In this document: one piece after another, positions 1-14,000 of the stretch | Numbering within the stretch: the stretch's first letter is position 1 | How the letters are laid out: the number at the start of each line of letters is the position of its first letter | Assembly (NCBI RefSeq): GCF_041146795.1 | Contig: NC_135170.1 | Location: 30,243,533 to 30,307,532 of the forward strand | Length of the DNA stretch: 64,000 nucleotides | Direction: 5' to 3' | Source: Maylandia zebra | Taxonomy: Eukaryota; Chordata; Actinopteri; Cichliformes; Cichlidae | The notes under the pieces: generated by a model | Databases searched by the model: none | What the model was told of the DNA's origin: nothing | Seen by the model: only the letters and a program-made list of their open reading frames with translations | Made by a program: the position numbers and the translations under genes

Positions 1-2074
1 GTGTTAGCAAGCTCTAGATGGGTGTAACTCGCCAAACCAATAATCTTCTACAGTATTCACAACTTTTCTGTATTGTCGGCTTGTGTGAAATAAACAAATG
101 GAAATAAAATGCTGTGGGGAAAAAGGTTGAAACCTTTATGTGGAATATGTTAATGTGGTTAATTTGTTTTATTTGTTTTCTGATGCACATTATTTACATG
201 TGCATACTACATGCATACATATTTGATGTCACAATGGTTAAAGAGTTAGTCATTATTCTGTGTTAATCCTTAACTGTGCATGCTTCACTGTGTCATCCAC
301 AAATTGTGTCCAGTTTTCACAAAGCAGTTTGCTTCCATTAATGGAAGAAGTGGGTTATTCAGTCTGTGGCCTTATGTTGGGTGACTGGGCTCTCCTAACA
401 CTGCCAGTGAAGACTGGTTACAAACAACACAGGCCCACTGTTTCTACTAATAGAAGCAGGCAGAGTTTCAGCTTTGGCAAATAAGCAAGGCAAACTGGGA
501 AATCCTTTGAGAGGGGAGGTGATCTGTTCTAGTTAATATGAAACCTAATGACCATGGAGATTGAGAAACAGTACCAGGGCTTCCCATATTCTCAAATCAA
601 GGAGCGGTGCGCAGCTACAGCACCAGAGCTGCTCCTGCATAGATCACAGCTTGTGAGGATTAGCAGGCATGACTTAATCTCTCACCCTGTCCAACATAGT
701 AGTTGCTGCAATTGAGCGGAGATGAAAGATATGTGTAATATACTATTATACGCTGGTGCACGGGCCTGAAGAGGAGGTGCAGGAGGAGTTTGTGCAGACA
801 GCAGGTCCAGATGGGTGTTTTAGTAAGGGAAACAGTCAATCCACCAGCTTCATTAAATGACCAGGTTAAAGAAACATCACCTTAGGCTCCATCCACCCAG
901 CCTACCAAACCTGTACGTGTGTGTTTCCTTTGCACATGGCTGTGACTCAGCTCTGTCACTCTCTGCTCTCTGTTATAACTCCATTACTAAGACTTAATTA
1001 AGTTTGCAGGCAGTGCTCTGGTACTGTGAGCACCATCTAATAATCAAAAAATTAAAAAAGACTGCAGTGCAGGTTTTCACTTTCATAACCAACCCTTTAA
1101 ATCCGTGCAGACAGCATGAACATACTGGCCACAGATGATGAATGTGGCATTACGGAACTGATTGTTGTTGTTGAGAGCTAAGCAGTTACTTTTAATAACC
1201 AACAGGGGACGCCAGCTCCTCAGTCACTGGCATTTGAATGGGGAACAGTTTTACTAAAGTGGAAGCACTTTTTTCTGCTCTTGATCTCCATTTAGAGGAA
1301 GGTGTTTACATATTTGAAAGTTTGCCTGAACAATCAGGGTTATATGTTTGCTTTACCTCCTCTGAAAGAAAAGATTTCAGCTGTTTAAATGTTTGCTGAG
1401 CCTAGACAAAGGGTAACCTGCTCTTTGCCTGTGGACGTTAATCACGCCACTATATTCATGTAAGTATGCAAGCTTTTTAAAATTTATATATGAAAAGGTA
1501 GGTGAAACAGCACAATTTTTCTTTTTGGAATACAGCATGGCATCCGCGCAAAATAAACTCGAAATAAACATTTCAAACAAGTCTATATTTGGGTTTATTT
1601 ATTTTATTTACAAAAAACAAAAAGGTCCCATAAAAAGTTTTTTGGTTTTTTTTGAAGAACAGATTTAACCAAAAAGGCTTTGATACGCAACTGTTGAGAC
1701 TGTGCGCACATAGTGCGCTTTAAACCATTTAAACAAGTGTGTATACAAATTAATGTATGGAGGGGGACTTGACCATACCTGATCCACCACCAAGGTCCCT
1801 TTACGTTTTCGTTGGGGCAGGAAGAGGAAGAGGAGGAGGAGGAGTAAGGTGTTGGCTCCAGAAGCGTGCGACTCGTTTGGAGTCCTGCGCACAAACATGA
1901 GTAGCAAATCTGGGGAGGGGACTCCTGCGGTCGGTTCTCTCTCTCTCTCGCTCGCTCTCTTTCTGCGGGCTGGGGGTCTGTCTGGGGCAGTTTAAGGACA
2001 CCTGCGCCCTCAGCTTCCTCAAACCCCTAAAGTTACAAGCTTAAGTTTATTTCGCTGGAGTTTATGTAGCGATC
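1..2074. other. Region upstream of plcd3, including its presumed 5' UTR
   Basis: I see no supportable coding exon here; the open frames are short and unrelated to known proteins. The last 150 bases or so before the plcd3 start codon are CT-rich (CTCTCT run near 1937-1965) and probably contain the promoter and 5' UTR, but no clear TATA box or unambiguous transcription start can be read. The rest looks like unique, AT-rich intergenic sequence. Confidence 0.4.
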
Positions 2075-5000
2075 ATGTTAAGCGTAGGCACCGGCAAGAC
2101 CAGTCCCAGGGAGCACAGGAGGAAAGTGAATGAGAAGACGACGGACCTCATCAGGAGGCTCGGTAAGGACACCTCCAAATCTGACCTGCTCCTAGGAGTT
2201 CACCGTCAGCTCCAGGCTGAAGTGTTTTGTTTTGTTTTTCCGCTCATTGTTGGTACAAACTTAACTGAGGCTTCAGTGATTTTTAGTCACCTTGTTTGTT
2301 ATGTTGCCTTTTTCTAAGACAGCAATTATAATCGGTAGCTATTTATGCCTTCATAATTCATAACATAGTTTCTCTTAGAAGGCGGTGTAATTCGAGAAAT
2401 CTTTGCATCTTTCTGAAAAGATGATTCATTTCACCTACTTTCATTGATAATTGCTCACGTCTTAGTTACAGATTGTTTGGTTTAATTTGTAGTCTCGTTA
2501 ATTCGTGTCATTCATTTACTTCCCCCAGTTTACAAAAAATACATTAACAAAACAGGCATAACAGGTTTGCTTTTTTAAAATGATGATGTTCTTAGAAAGT
2601 GAGTAATGACCGAGCTTACAGATAATGGCATCAAACAGAAGCGAAGTTCTGAGTATTTGTGGGTGTAGTTACAACAGTCATGTGTTTATGAAGAGCAGAG
2701 TTGCTCACTGGACTACTGCTCTGATTCAGGCTCCTCGCCATTCCCATCTCAGCCTACTCCCCTCACAGTTCAGTCCCGATATGTCACTGCCCCTTCCCAA
2801 ACTCGCCCCAAAATAGACACTTGCTGAGCAGCCATAGCGCACCTGTCAGAATCTCTGAGAAGACGCTGGATTTCTGGAAGGCTGAACCAGTGTTAACGAC
2901 GTATATATGCAGGCATACAAAATTAGCTCACAGACAGAAATGTTGGATGAAATCTTTGCTTTTTATTTTATTTCTTTTTTTTTCTTTTCAGTTTTATATG
3001 TATAAAGGGGACGTATTGTGTTTTTTTTACCCAACCCCATATTTTTAATTCCTGGACTTTAGTAGAGTAGTTTTGCATGACTCACTTGTAAATATTTATC
3101 TTGAGGTGTTGCACTGGCACAATATGATCCAGTAATAAGCTGTACTATATCAGGGATTTCCACTCTCATTGATGTACAGTGGCACATAGCCAAGAGTAGA
3201 AACCGGTCTGAAACTGAGCATTCAGAGCAGCATGAAGCCTGAAACTTTGGCAGTGTTTCACATGAGCATCCAACATTGTAACAGCATAAGCATGAGGAAT
3301 GCACTCATGACTACCTAATTAGGCACATCTGTTCAACTGCCTATTAAGACAAATAGGTAATCAGCCAATCACCTGGCAGGAACACTGTGCATTTAGGCAT
3401 GTAGACATGATTAGAACAACCTGCTGACGGTCAAACGGAGCACTGGAATGAGGAAGAAAGGTAATTGAAGTGACTTTGAACATGGCATGGTTGGTGGTGT
3501 AAAATGGGCTGGTCTGAGTATTTCTGGTCTGCAGTATCATAATTATTTTTGGTCAGTTTTAAATCATAATTTTAACACAATTACTGAGGAAGTAAATCCA
3601 ACTCTTTTTCTTAATATCTTATAAACAAAATAGAGTATTAAGTGTTTTATTGGTCAACTGAAACAGGAAGTCCAGTTAGCTGACAAAGAACAGCACAAAG
3701 TAATCGAAACAGGAACATATGAGGGAGGCACTAACAAGCTGACACAGTACAGCACAACAATGAGCTAAGAAAACCATAAGGGATTAAATATGCACGTGGG
3801 GTAATCAGGGGTATGGAAAACACCCGTTAACACAGCTGAACCTAACTGAAGAAAATGAGACAAAAGATGCAAAATTAAATAAAACACACGAGAAACTAAC
3901 TAAATAAAACGAGGAATAACTAAACAGAGGCTCTCTAATGCAGAGATGGGGACTAGACAAGATACAGGAAACGCACCAGGAGAGGAAAATGTGAAACTTG
4001 GGGGATTACTGATAAACAGACTCCGGATCATGACGTTAAACTCCAGGAAGATAATTATAACAACCCAGAATGGGGCATAATAATTGTTTTATCTGCAGTG
4101 GTGTAGTGGTTGCTGGTTTGATTCTTGCCAGAGATACAAGTTTTTGGGGGTTGGCATCCGTTTAAGAACTCTGTCAAATCAAACATGTGGAGTTATCTGC
4201 TGTGGCAGCCCCTAGTGGTAAGGGGGTGGCTGCAAATAACAACTTTATTTATCCTAAAGTCGCTATAGGCCAAAATTGTGATTGAAAGCAAAGACCTTAA
4301 TAAGTAAAAACAGTATGCAGAAACAATCTCTTATAAATTCAGCTCTTCTTGCATGTTTAGTGAAAACAGAAATGAAGAATTTTAATGTTTTTGCAACAGT
4401 GTGTAAACATGGATCCATACTTCTGCAGTGGCACCATGTTTAAACTCTGACACTATGCACAGACTTGTTTAAGCATTACTGAAGTCTGAAACTGTATCTG
4501 CGCCTGAAAACGCAACACTGGCATTGCTATATTTGAGTGTCCCACTAATACTTAATAATAAAGCAAGTGAGGTCACCCAAGTAGACTCACCACCACCACT
4601 TGTTGTCATAAATTTGTCAGGTGACTGTCCACCCACCATGTTTTAGCCGCTTTCACATCAAAGCGAAAACACCGAATAGTTTCGCAATCTGCAGGTGGGA
4701 CTGACCTAAGTTCAAAGGTTTTGTGTCATGTGGTGTCACAGGACTGATCCGCCTTCCTCGTTCAAACATTTCTCACTCACAGTGAGCCAAAGTGACGAAT
4801 GTGGCCTGAGAGGCAGAGATTTGTTAGTTTTGAGATAATCCATGTTTGAATCAGACTAGCGCAAACATGGATAAATATATTCATTGCCACAGACGTCCCC
4901 ACAGGGGTTTTGGGGGATTTGATTTCAGGGAGAGAGTCTGCGGCTGTTGGCAGCGCTGTTAACGGTGGTACACAGCAATTAGTTTCTTGTGTGAGCCAAC

Positions 5001-8000
5001 AGCCTGCATAAGCCAAGGATTTACAAAACAACATCCATGATGAGTTTCAGTCGGTTTAGACCGAAGAGATGGGACAATTTCACACGTTGCATCTACAAGA
5101 TGAATGTAAACACGATCGTGAGCTGAGGTGATGTTTTCGGAGGCCGCTGCAGGGAATACGTGGTATCTGTTTGGTATCTGAGTAAACTCAGCTGTAAATC
5201 TGAGAGCTTTACATATGCTTTATGTCTGCGATTGTGGTCAACAACATTCCCGGCCAAACAGGTCACAATCAACAAGGTTATCATCTGTTATTCGGTTTGA
5301 ATGGTCAGGTGTTTAGAAGGATTTAACCTCAGTGGGATCTAACTGAGCCCCAACATACAATAAATAGCATCAGTTGTGTAACAACAGACACTTATTCCGA
5401 CTGTGTATGTGACTAATAAAATTTGAATTTGAATTTGATTGTGAATAACCTTTTTTTTTCTAAATAATCACAGCTCCGCTGTTTTTGTGTGTGCAGGCTC
5501 ACATTGTAGCAAAGAAAAGTATTGCCAGTTTATTAGACAAAAGGTAAAATATATACTGACGTGTTCAAGCTAAAGTCAGCTCTATTCAACTCCATTCAAA
5601 TTTCAATTTTTTTTCAAGTTGTGCACTGTCCAAAAGAAAATAGGAATCCCCTTTCCCTTCTACCAAACCATACTGCTCTCAAAGTCTGGTTTTCTCCTGC
5701 CTATGGTTAAGTCTGCCAACCTCAGGTTGGAAAACAGTAAATCAACAGTAGAGGTTTGACTTTAATGTGGCTTAAAAATCACGATCATAGCCTTGTTAAT
5801 ACGCATTGCAACCTTAAATTGTGCTTTGACGGCATATTTAACCACATATTGGCAAATAAAATGACAGTTTTTTACAAAAGCTCATTTATTTCTCAACATT
5901 TTTTTAATATTTTACTGGAATCCAGATATTGTTCAGAGCGAGTCTAGTCGCACACAGTGAGTCCTGCTTACTGTGTGGTCATAACTTGCTTATTAATGAG
6001 CAAATAAATGATGTTTCATTCATTATAAGAGACAAAGAGAACGTTTGACTAAAAGCTGTTTGTTTTCGACTGAATGCAAAGAGGCTGCTCTGCTTTCATG
6101 TTCAACTCCCTGCTGTCCAGAAACCATTGGCAACGATTCTGCATTTCCAAATAACACTCACTTTTTTCTACTCAGTCCTTTTTTGGGGGGTTGGGGGGGG
6201 GGGGGGGGGGTTCACATCAGGAAATTCCACAGAGAGTCCCGATTCCAAAGAAGAAAAATACGGTTTCCAACTGATCATTTTTCTTCTTTTGAGCTGGAAT
6301 CTCATCATTTTGCCTAAACACTTTTGATTTTGGAGATGCAGACTGGATGCCACTGTTTGCCTCCTAGAGGGGACAGCTATGCGACAGAGCTGAGAAACTT
6401 TAATTGGCCCGTATTAAATCTACAGCCCCTATACTTGTCTATCTTTATGCGAGAATCCATGCTAGCTGACTCTTGTGACTGCTGCTATGCTGACAGAAAC
6501 GTGAACCGTGTCCCGGGAGGAGCTGGTATGTGGGCCTGAGTGAAGAGGACTCATGCAAGCACAGTGCACTGACCAGCTGATATAGTTATTTGGATTTTAA
6601 TCCTCCTTTCAGCGTTAAAGCTACACTGCTGCTCACAGTGTCAAAGCACCCTCGGAGGAATCTCCATTGCTGAGTTAATTAAAATGTTAATTGTTTTCCG
6701 TTATTTGCTTTATCCACTTGCAAGTGGCACAGTTGTAGAGATAGATAATGTCAGTCTGTTGGGTTGAGACGAAAAGATCTCTTCTAACTATTCATTGTAT
6801 TGTCATGAAATTTCATTTACTTTCACGTTCCCCTGAGAAGGAATCTTATTGGCTGTGGTGTCCCTTTCTCTTTCCTGCATGAACATTTGGTTAATTGACA
6901 TTAAATATGTGATGCACACCTCTGTTACCTCCATAGGAGATGAACTGTGTTTTTCAGTCCTAGCTTTTACTGCTTTGACTGAGGAACTCATTTACAGGAG
7001 GCAACACTTTTTAAAGCAATGCTCATTAGTAGCATCCCTCTTAAGTAGGCTTTTAAAAACTCAGTGTACAGTACAGCGTCTGGGTTAACTGTCCCAGACA
7101 CTATTATTTCAGCAAATTATAAATACCTGTCTAGCCATAATTTTGGGATTATACTTTTTCAAAACTACACAACATCTTCTTAACTAACCTTGTATTTTGG
7201 ATCGTGTCATCCCAGACATTCTCTTGGCTGCAGTTTTATGTCTTCTTCCTGCCGCATTATCACAGTTGCCTTGCCAACTGGAGAAATTGCAGATGTTGCT
7301 CCTCACTGAATGATCCTTGAGTACTTTTATTGAAAACCCTTTATTTCTAAGAGAGTGCCACTGTGCCAGTATTATCCTAAGAATGCCTGATTTGAAGTGG
7401 TACAAATATTTGTTGAGCCAATCATGTGGCAGTGATTGCATTATAGTCTTGTATACACGGTTAAGATAACCCCCCCAAAGGTCAAACTGAGCATCAGAAT
7501 GGGAAAGAAAGGTGATTGGAGAGATTTTGAATGTGGCACAGTTGTTGGTTCCAGACAAGATGATCTCTGAGTATTTTAGAAACTGATGATCTACTGTGAT
7601 TTTCTGCACAGTAATTCCTAGTTTTTCCAGAGAAGAGTAAAACATTTCCAGAGAGCAAGACCAATGCATGACATTATCACGTCAAAATAGACAAATCTCT
7701 GAGTAATGTTTCCAGAAACTTGTTGAATTGATGTTATAACTAGCATATAGGCCGTCACAGGCCCGGCCTGGTATTAACAAGGTGTACCTTGTTAAAAGTC
7801 GGCTCATTTGTATGTGTTAATTAGCCAAACTTTACTAACTACCAAAATATAACCGGTGTTTAGTTTTCATCTTTATGCACAAACTCTAGCAGTGCTTTAA
7901 AGTTTGGTGATTTGGAACTACTTCAGCCAGAATAAGCTAAGCTTTAGCTTCTGTAGATGTCAGCTAGCTGACTTGTTTACATGTACCTGCTGACAAAACC

Positions 8001-11000
8001 CACTCTCAGTAAGCGCCTCTTTTTGATGGATATCTGGACTCTATCTTGATTTAAAGATAAGGTTTAACAGTTGTACTTTTTTAAAACCTTTTAAATTGTC
8101 AGTGTTGCCTCAGCGGGTTTTTTTTTACTCCGAGTGTGCTATTACATTAGGCTTATCAAGCAAATTAGCATACTTTTTCTTACAACATCATCATTAAAAT
8201 CACAGCTTTAATTAATGACTAAATATCTGTTGGTAATAGCTCATTAGCAAAAGGTAGCAAATCAAAATGGCAAACTAAGACAGTAAACATGGTAAATATC
8301 AGTAAACACTGACATTTGTGAGCATGTTTCGTACAATAACATTAGAACTGGGGCAAAAACACTTCTATGCTACAGACTTTTCAGCCTCTTTTAAAATAGT
8401 ACACCAACATGCTAAACCGAAATGTTATGAAGAGGCTTTTCAGAAGTACACCAAACTGTACCAAATTTCTTAAATCTGTGGATATGGCCACACTTGGGGA
8501 CTTGTAGCTACTCGCACTTTGCATTGTGGGCAGATAATAAAATTATACAGGCAGTAAAACAAGAATGTGGCTGTAGCGGGAGAGGGAATAATAAAAAGTG
8601 AAGCAGGAGGTTGAGAGAGAGCTAGTTAAGGCTGTTTGGGTAGCTTAGCGTGGTCACTGACCTGCAGTTAATCAGGTCCTTGTGCTGTGCTTGTGGGAAT
8701 GCCTTGCATGTGGTAACAGCTTGGAAAAACAGGCTTGTTATGGACGGCCTGGCAGGGGGAGTTCTTTGTTTTCAACCCTGATGGGGAGAAATCCATGGTT
8801 TCACCCAGTGCGCTTTCAGGGATAGGGAGGGAGTGGAGGGAAGTTTCTGTTTGCTATAACTTTGGGGGTCCATTACTTACTCCAGAACTTGGCACTGACA
8901 CGATGAGGACTGTGATTTAAGAGCTAAAGAAACAAATGAAGCCCTTTCTTTAGACATGAACAGAAAAGACTAAAGCCTGAAGAATAATTTGAGCAGTGAG
9001 TGAGAGCTGGTTTTGGCTGTTTCCTTCAGCAGTACTAAAAGGGAAGGTTCCATAAGAGAGCCCATTTGTTCTTGCAAAAGACTAAACATGCCATGGCTGA
9101 ATGCTGTTTAACACCTGTGTTAGTTGCATTACTATTGCCTAGTAACGCAACTAACCTATGCCTATTCAATAGGCTAATTGCAGCAACCAAGTTCTTAACA
9201 TAACTTTTTAAACCAGTTAAACCAGTTGTTTGAAGCATTTACATATTCAGATACATTTACTTGATTAAGAACTGTTAAAGTGAAAGTCAAAACATTTTCA
9301 AACCCTCCCAATGAGAAATGTAACAACTTAACCTTTTAACCTCACATTTACTGAAATGATTAACTAAATGAGAAAGCAGCAAAGTCACAAACATGCATAA
9401 TTTAAAGGAAACACTCCTTACTACTATAAATACATTAAAAAAAAAACCTGTTGAAATACACAGTGGAAAAGTATTTGACCTCGTCCTGATCATCAAGCAA
9501 AATGTAAAATTAGACAAAGATAACCTGAGTAAATACAAAATGTTGCTTTTAAATGATGATTTAATAATTAATTAATTAAAATAAATCTATCCAAACCTAC
9601 TTGGCCCTAAGCATAGCTGGACTGGCCATCGGGCATACGGGGCATTTGCTGGAGTTATTCTGTCTTTACGCTGTCAGCTGCCTCTTCTTTGCTCATTCTT
9701 TGCTCATTCTTTCCCCTCCCTCTCCTGTTTCTACTTCAATGAACACGATCATGAAACTGATCAATGATCAGCTGATCAGCTTTTCTCTCTTGTTTGTTTA
9801 TCGCCCACTTTGCGCCAGAAAGAGGAAACCAGCGGATGTCGCGCTAAACAACAGCTGCACGTTTAAGCTTGATCAGCTGTTGTTAGAATTTGTTTAATAT
9901 TAATTTCAAGTATCAGCTGATGTTTGCTGGAACCACAGCTGTTAAGCTGCTGGTCATGATATCGGTTTGGATACGTGGTGAGAGGGAAACATGAAGATGA
10001 AACCAGGAGATGTCCTTACTGAATCATCAAGCTGAACAGGTGATGGACAAACAGGTTTACCTTTTAGGTGACATGAATGAGTTAAAGGGAAGTTATGAAC
10101 TGTTTCTGAGAGACAAATAACACCAGGATCCTTTTTTACGCTGAGAGCTGGTAACTATGCAGGGGCGGATCTAGCAAAGTTTTGCCAGGGGGCCAGGTAG
10201 GGCATTAACAGGGAAAAGGGGGCACAAAGAAATATGTTCTTATTCTCATTTAAAATGTCTTGCTTTTATTAAATAATTATCTGAAGATTACAACCAAAGT
10301 TTTTATCTGACGTAAAATGTATAGAAATCATACATATACCAACAAGACAGTGTCCATCACTTTCACAACAGCGTCTGTTTTCATTCAAAGGCTTTATGGC
10401 TTTTCCTGTAATACCTGGGGGGCCGGTCTGTAGTCAAAATGCCCGGGCCAATTTTTTGTTCCAGTCCAGCCCTGGCCCTAAGTGAAAAAGCAACTGCTCC
10501 CGGAATCTAATAACTGGTTGTGCTACTTTGACAGGAACAACTGCAATCGAGCATTTGCAATAACTGACTGAGTCTTTCACGTCACTGTGGAGGAACTTTG
10601 GCCACCAGATTCAGGTCATGAACTGATGGCTGGATTTCATCTTTCAGGATTTTCTGGTAGAGAGCAGAGTCCAGGGGTCCATCAGTTTTAACAAAGCAGC
10701 CTCAGCCCGTTATACTACCATGATGTTCGTTTTATGAAATGCTGTTAGTTTTATAGCAGATCCAACAGGACTCATACCTTCCCGAAATGTTGTCTTGTCT
10801 GTACACAGAATATTATTTCCAGTCTTGGGGACCATCAAGATGTTTTCTGTCAAATGTGAGACAAGCCTGTGTGGTTTTCACCTTGGAACTGTCCCATGGA
10901 TACTATTTTTGCCCAGTCTTGTAGATCATGGTGTGATAGGTTGCTTTTTGAGATTTTCTTTCTTAGACTACTCTACTTTGTCAGACAGGTTCTATGTAAA

Positions 11001-14000
11001 TGATTTTTTGATTCACTGGGTCTGGTTGTAGTTAGGCCTGTGTTATATGTTGCTGTGTGGCATCCAGAGGTGTGGACCCAATATGCGGGACTCAGATGGA
11101 GAACTGAAGCTGACAGCAGCTTTATTGCTGAATATGCAGGAAACAAGGATACAAGGAACTTAAACTGAACACACCGGGGAACACAGGTGAACTAAATCAG
11201 GCTAACAAGCAAAACTCAACACAACACACATAGGACGAGAGGCAGGAAACAAGCTCCAGACACACAAACTTGATCCAGGGAAGAAAATAAACAAATGGAG
11301 ACAAGCCTGAGGGGATACGGCACTAAAACGACTGGACACGGAGAAACCAGACAGACAAGGGGACACGACTGGAGAAACAGACAGGGACCATGTGAAATAA
11401 AAAAACAGGTGATGAAGTAAACAGGAAACAGAAATGCAGAGTAGACACAGACAAAAGTAAACAAATACAGAGACGGAGACTGGACACAAACAGACAGAGA
11501 AACAACCAAGGAAACAAGACTAAGACAGAGTGGACAAAAAAAGGGAACTGACTCAACCAAAAAAGGGACTAAAAACTAGAATTATAAGCACTGGGTGGAA
11601 AAATACTAAACACCAAAGCACTAGGCAAATAAAAAGTTATCATTATAAGTAATAATCACATATAAATCCAGAAGCGAATCAAAAACTCACAAAACTCAAA
11701 ACACACAGATTCTAACAGTCTACGTGTAGCTCTTGAAATAATTGAATTCACCTTTTCAAAACATAAAGTTAATCACAGTTCATTCATGGTTTAATGAGAG
11801 GGGCAGACTACTTCATCACATAGGGTCAGGTTGGTTTGGATAGCTTTTCCCCCTTAATAAATCAAATCATCATTTAAAAACTGCATTTTGTATTTACAGG
11901 GGTTGTGTTTGTCTAATATGAACAATTTATTGATCTTAAATTTAAGTGTGACAAATGTGCATTTAAAAAAAATACAGAAAGAAGGAAAATAAAAGATGAA
12001 GTGGGCAGTTTTCACACTCTGAGCCCTCTGTGGGTCTCTCATATTTGAACCTTCTGAATGAGAGTGGAAAAACTGCTGTGTTTTCTGCTTTGTAAACAGA
12101 CACTGCTTCAGCCTGAGCTGTGGATTTATTTTCATTCCCAGTTGCTTCTGCCATTAATGAATAATTTAGTCTCAGATAAGTCTTAAAGTCTGTTATGCTA
12201 CAATAAAGGGCCTTTAAAATTTGCAATGCGTTTTTTCTTCATTGATTATATGGCCTGACCAGTTCCACAGCCAAGTGGTGATATATGCTTACTATCTAAG
12301 GCACCACTGAAATTGTGAATCTTGCATCTCCAGTGACGTTAATAGCGAGGAAACACTAATACGAGCAATACAGCTGGACAAACATTTTCACAAGCCGTCC
12401 ATACTCCAGCTGTTATAGCAGCTTTCATTCCTGCTGCCTTTTGGCCTGCTCCTGCCCCCGGAGAGAAGTAAATCTACAAACTATCATGACAGAATTACAT
12501 CTCATTGATCAGCTTTCTTTTAAACTGACAGTGGTTTATTCACCCTAAAGAAAACAGATAAATACTACTAAATGATAAAGTCATGGTTTTTTTAGATGAT
12601 CCATGAACGCTTGACTCACACGCCAAATGCACCGGTCATTTTTTCCAAGGTTTGTATATATAACACAGCCCAAGGTTTTGGATATAAGAAAAGATGCGTT
12701 GAGCATATTTGTCCAAGTATTTGTTCAAGGTCAGTTTTCAAGTAAATAAGATGGCTGAATGAAAGGCAGGCATTTTTAAAACCAGCAAACACTCTCAAGC
12801 TCTCAAAAAGCTCAAAGGATAAACAGAAAAGGACTGAATAAAGCAGATAAACACGAAAGCAACTATAAAGTCACATTTTTTAAAAAATTAGGTGATGACA
12901 TCTAAGTACTGAGACACATAAAAAAACCACATTTTATTTTACAATATTTCTGAGATTATTTCAAGATGGAGTGATATTTTAGTCAGGCCCCAATCACAGA
13001 GGCCTACAGATCAGTCTGTGACCATCTAATAGGGAAAAATGCATGTATTGTGCAACCAGTTGGCAAGCAGCTGGTGGGAGTTGCTAGTGTTAATTTGATT
13101 ACAATGCTATACCAAAAACCTCATTTTGATTGCTTTCACTAGCAGTTTGCTGTGGTTACGGCAGTTTGGGTGTAAGTAAGATGGCAGCTTGTCTGTAAAC
13201 ACAAACTGCTTGCCAAGTGGTTGTGAAACTGTAATTGTGTTGCAAATTGGAAACGGACACCATTCACCTTCAAAGTCAAAGCTACACCTGTTGCAATGTG
13301 TTGGCTTCAGCGCTGACGTGGAACTTTTACTCTGGAGGTGAACGTTCTACATTTCTGGTTTCCACCACACTTTTTCAGATTTCACTACCATTTAGAGAGT
13401 ATTTGCAGACAAATCAGCATCTTTCATGCAAACCACAGGTAACCACAATTAACTGCTAGCAACCAAAGCAATCACAACAAGGTTTTTGATAGAGCACCCT
13501 CTATCAAAACAACCAGAGGTTTCCAAAAGGTTGCCAAACACTCTCTAGGCCTAAGTGACTGATGGGTAAGATAGCTAGGCATGCTAAAGCTGCAGAAATG
13601 GCACATACTACAGTTCTGAAAATGTAAACAGTGGTTTAGGTTGAGTTAAGTCTCCAATGACTTTGTTTGGGTTTTTTAAAAAAGCATATCCTGTGTTATC
13701 CTCTTAATTTTCATTTACTCCAATATGAGGCTCAGTGGATTGCATGGATGTAATGAACATTTAGTCTCCCTAGTTATAAATGGGGGAAGAAAAAAAAGTT
13801 CTTGAGGAAATGGTGTGCGGACAGATTTGTTTGCTTTCACTGCCAGCGCTGCTGGCTTTGTCATGGTCCTGGGTCGTTGACCCAGCGTTTTGTGTTTTGT
13901 GACTATTTCCCTCTGTTCTAGTTATTCTGTGTCCTCCCCCCTTGTGTCCGGTTCGGGTTCTAGATTTCCTGTTTTACTTTGTAGGTCTGTGTCTCGTTAT

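Larger units (their letters stand above)
9440..11960 (-). mobile_element. Tc1-like transposon relic split by two younger insertions
   Basis: The outer arms are inverted copies. The left arm (about 9506-9603 continuing at 10475-10500) contains 'gtaaatacaaaatgttgctt' and 'aaatgatgattt'. The right arm (about 11790-11920) contains their reverse complements. The middle (about 10560-11030) reads on the minus strand as a decayed Tc1 transposase (blocks for NFARKHL- and TLWTDE-type segments, with frameshifts). It is interrupted at 9612-10474 by a hAT element and at 11041-11717 by an LTR. No active frame remains. Confidence 0.65.

Noticed and set aside
7184-7669. 161-codon minus-strand open frame
   Set aside because: It overlaps a Tc1-like relic whose coding sense is the opposite strand; composition and content do not fit any protein family.
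11202-11560. Overlapping minus-strand frames rich in Ser, Val, Cys and Phe
   Set aside because: They result from the pyrimidine-rich body of the solo LTR; several frames are open at once, which is typical of low-complexity sequence.
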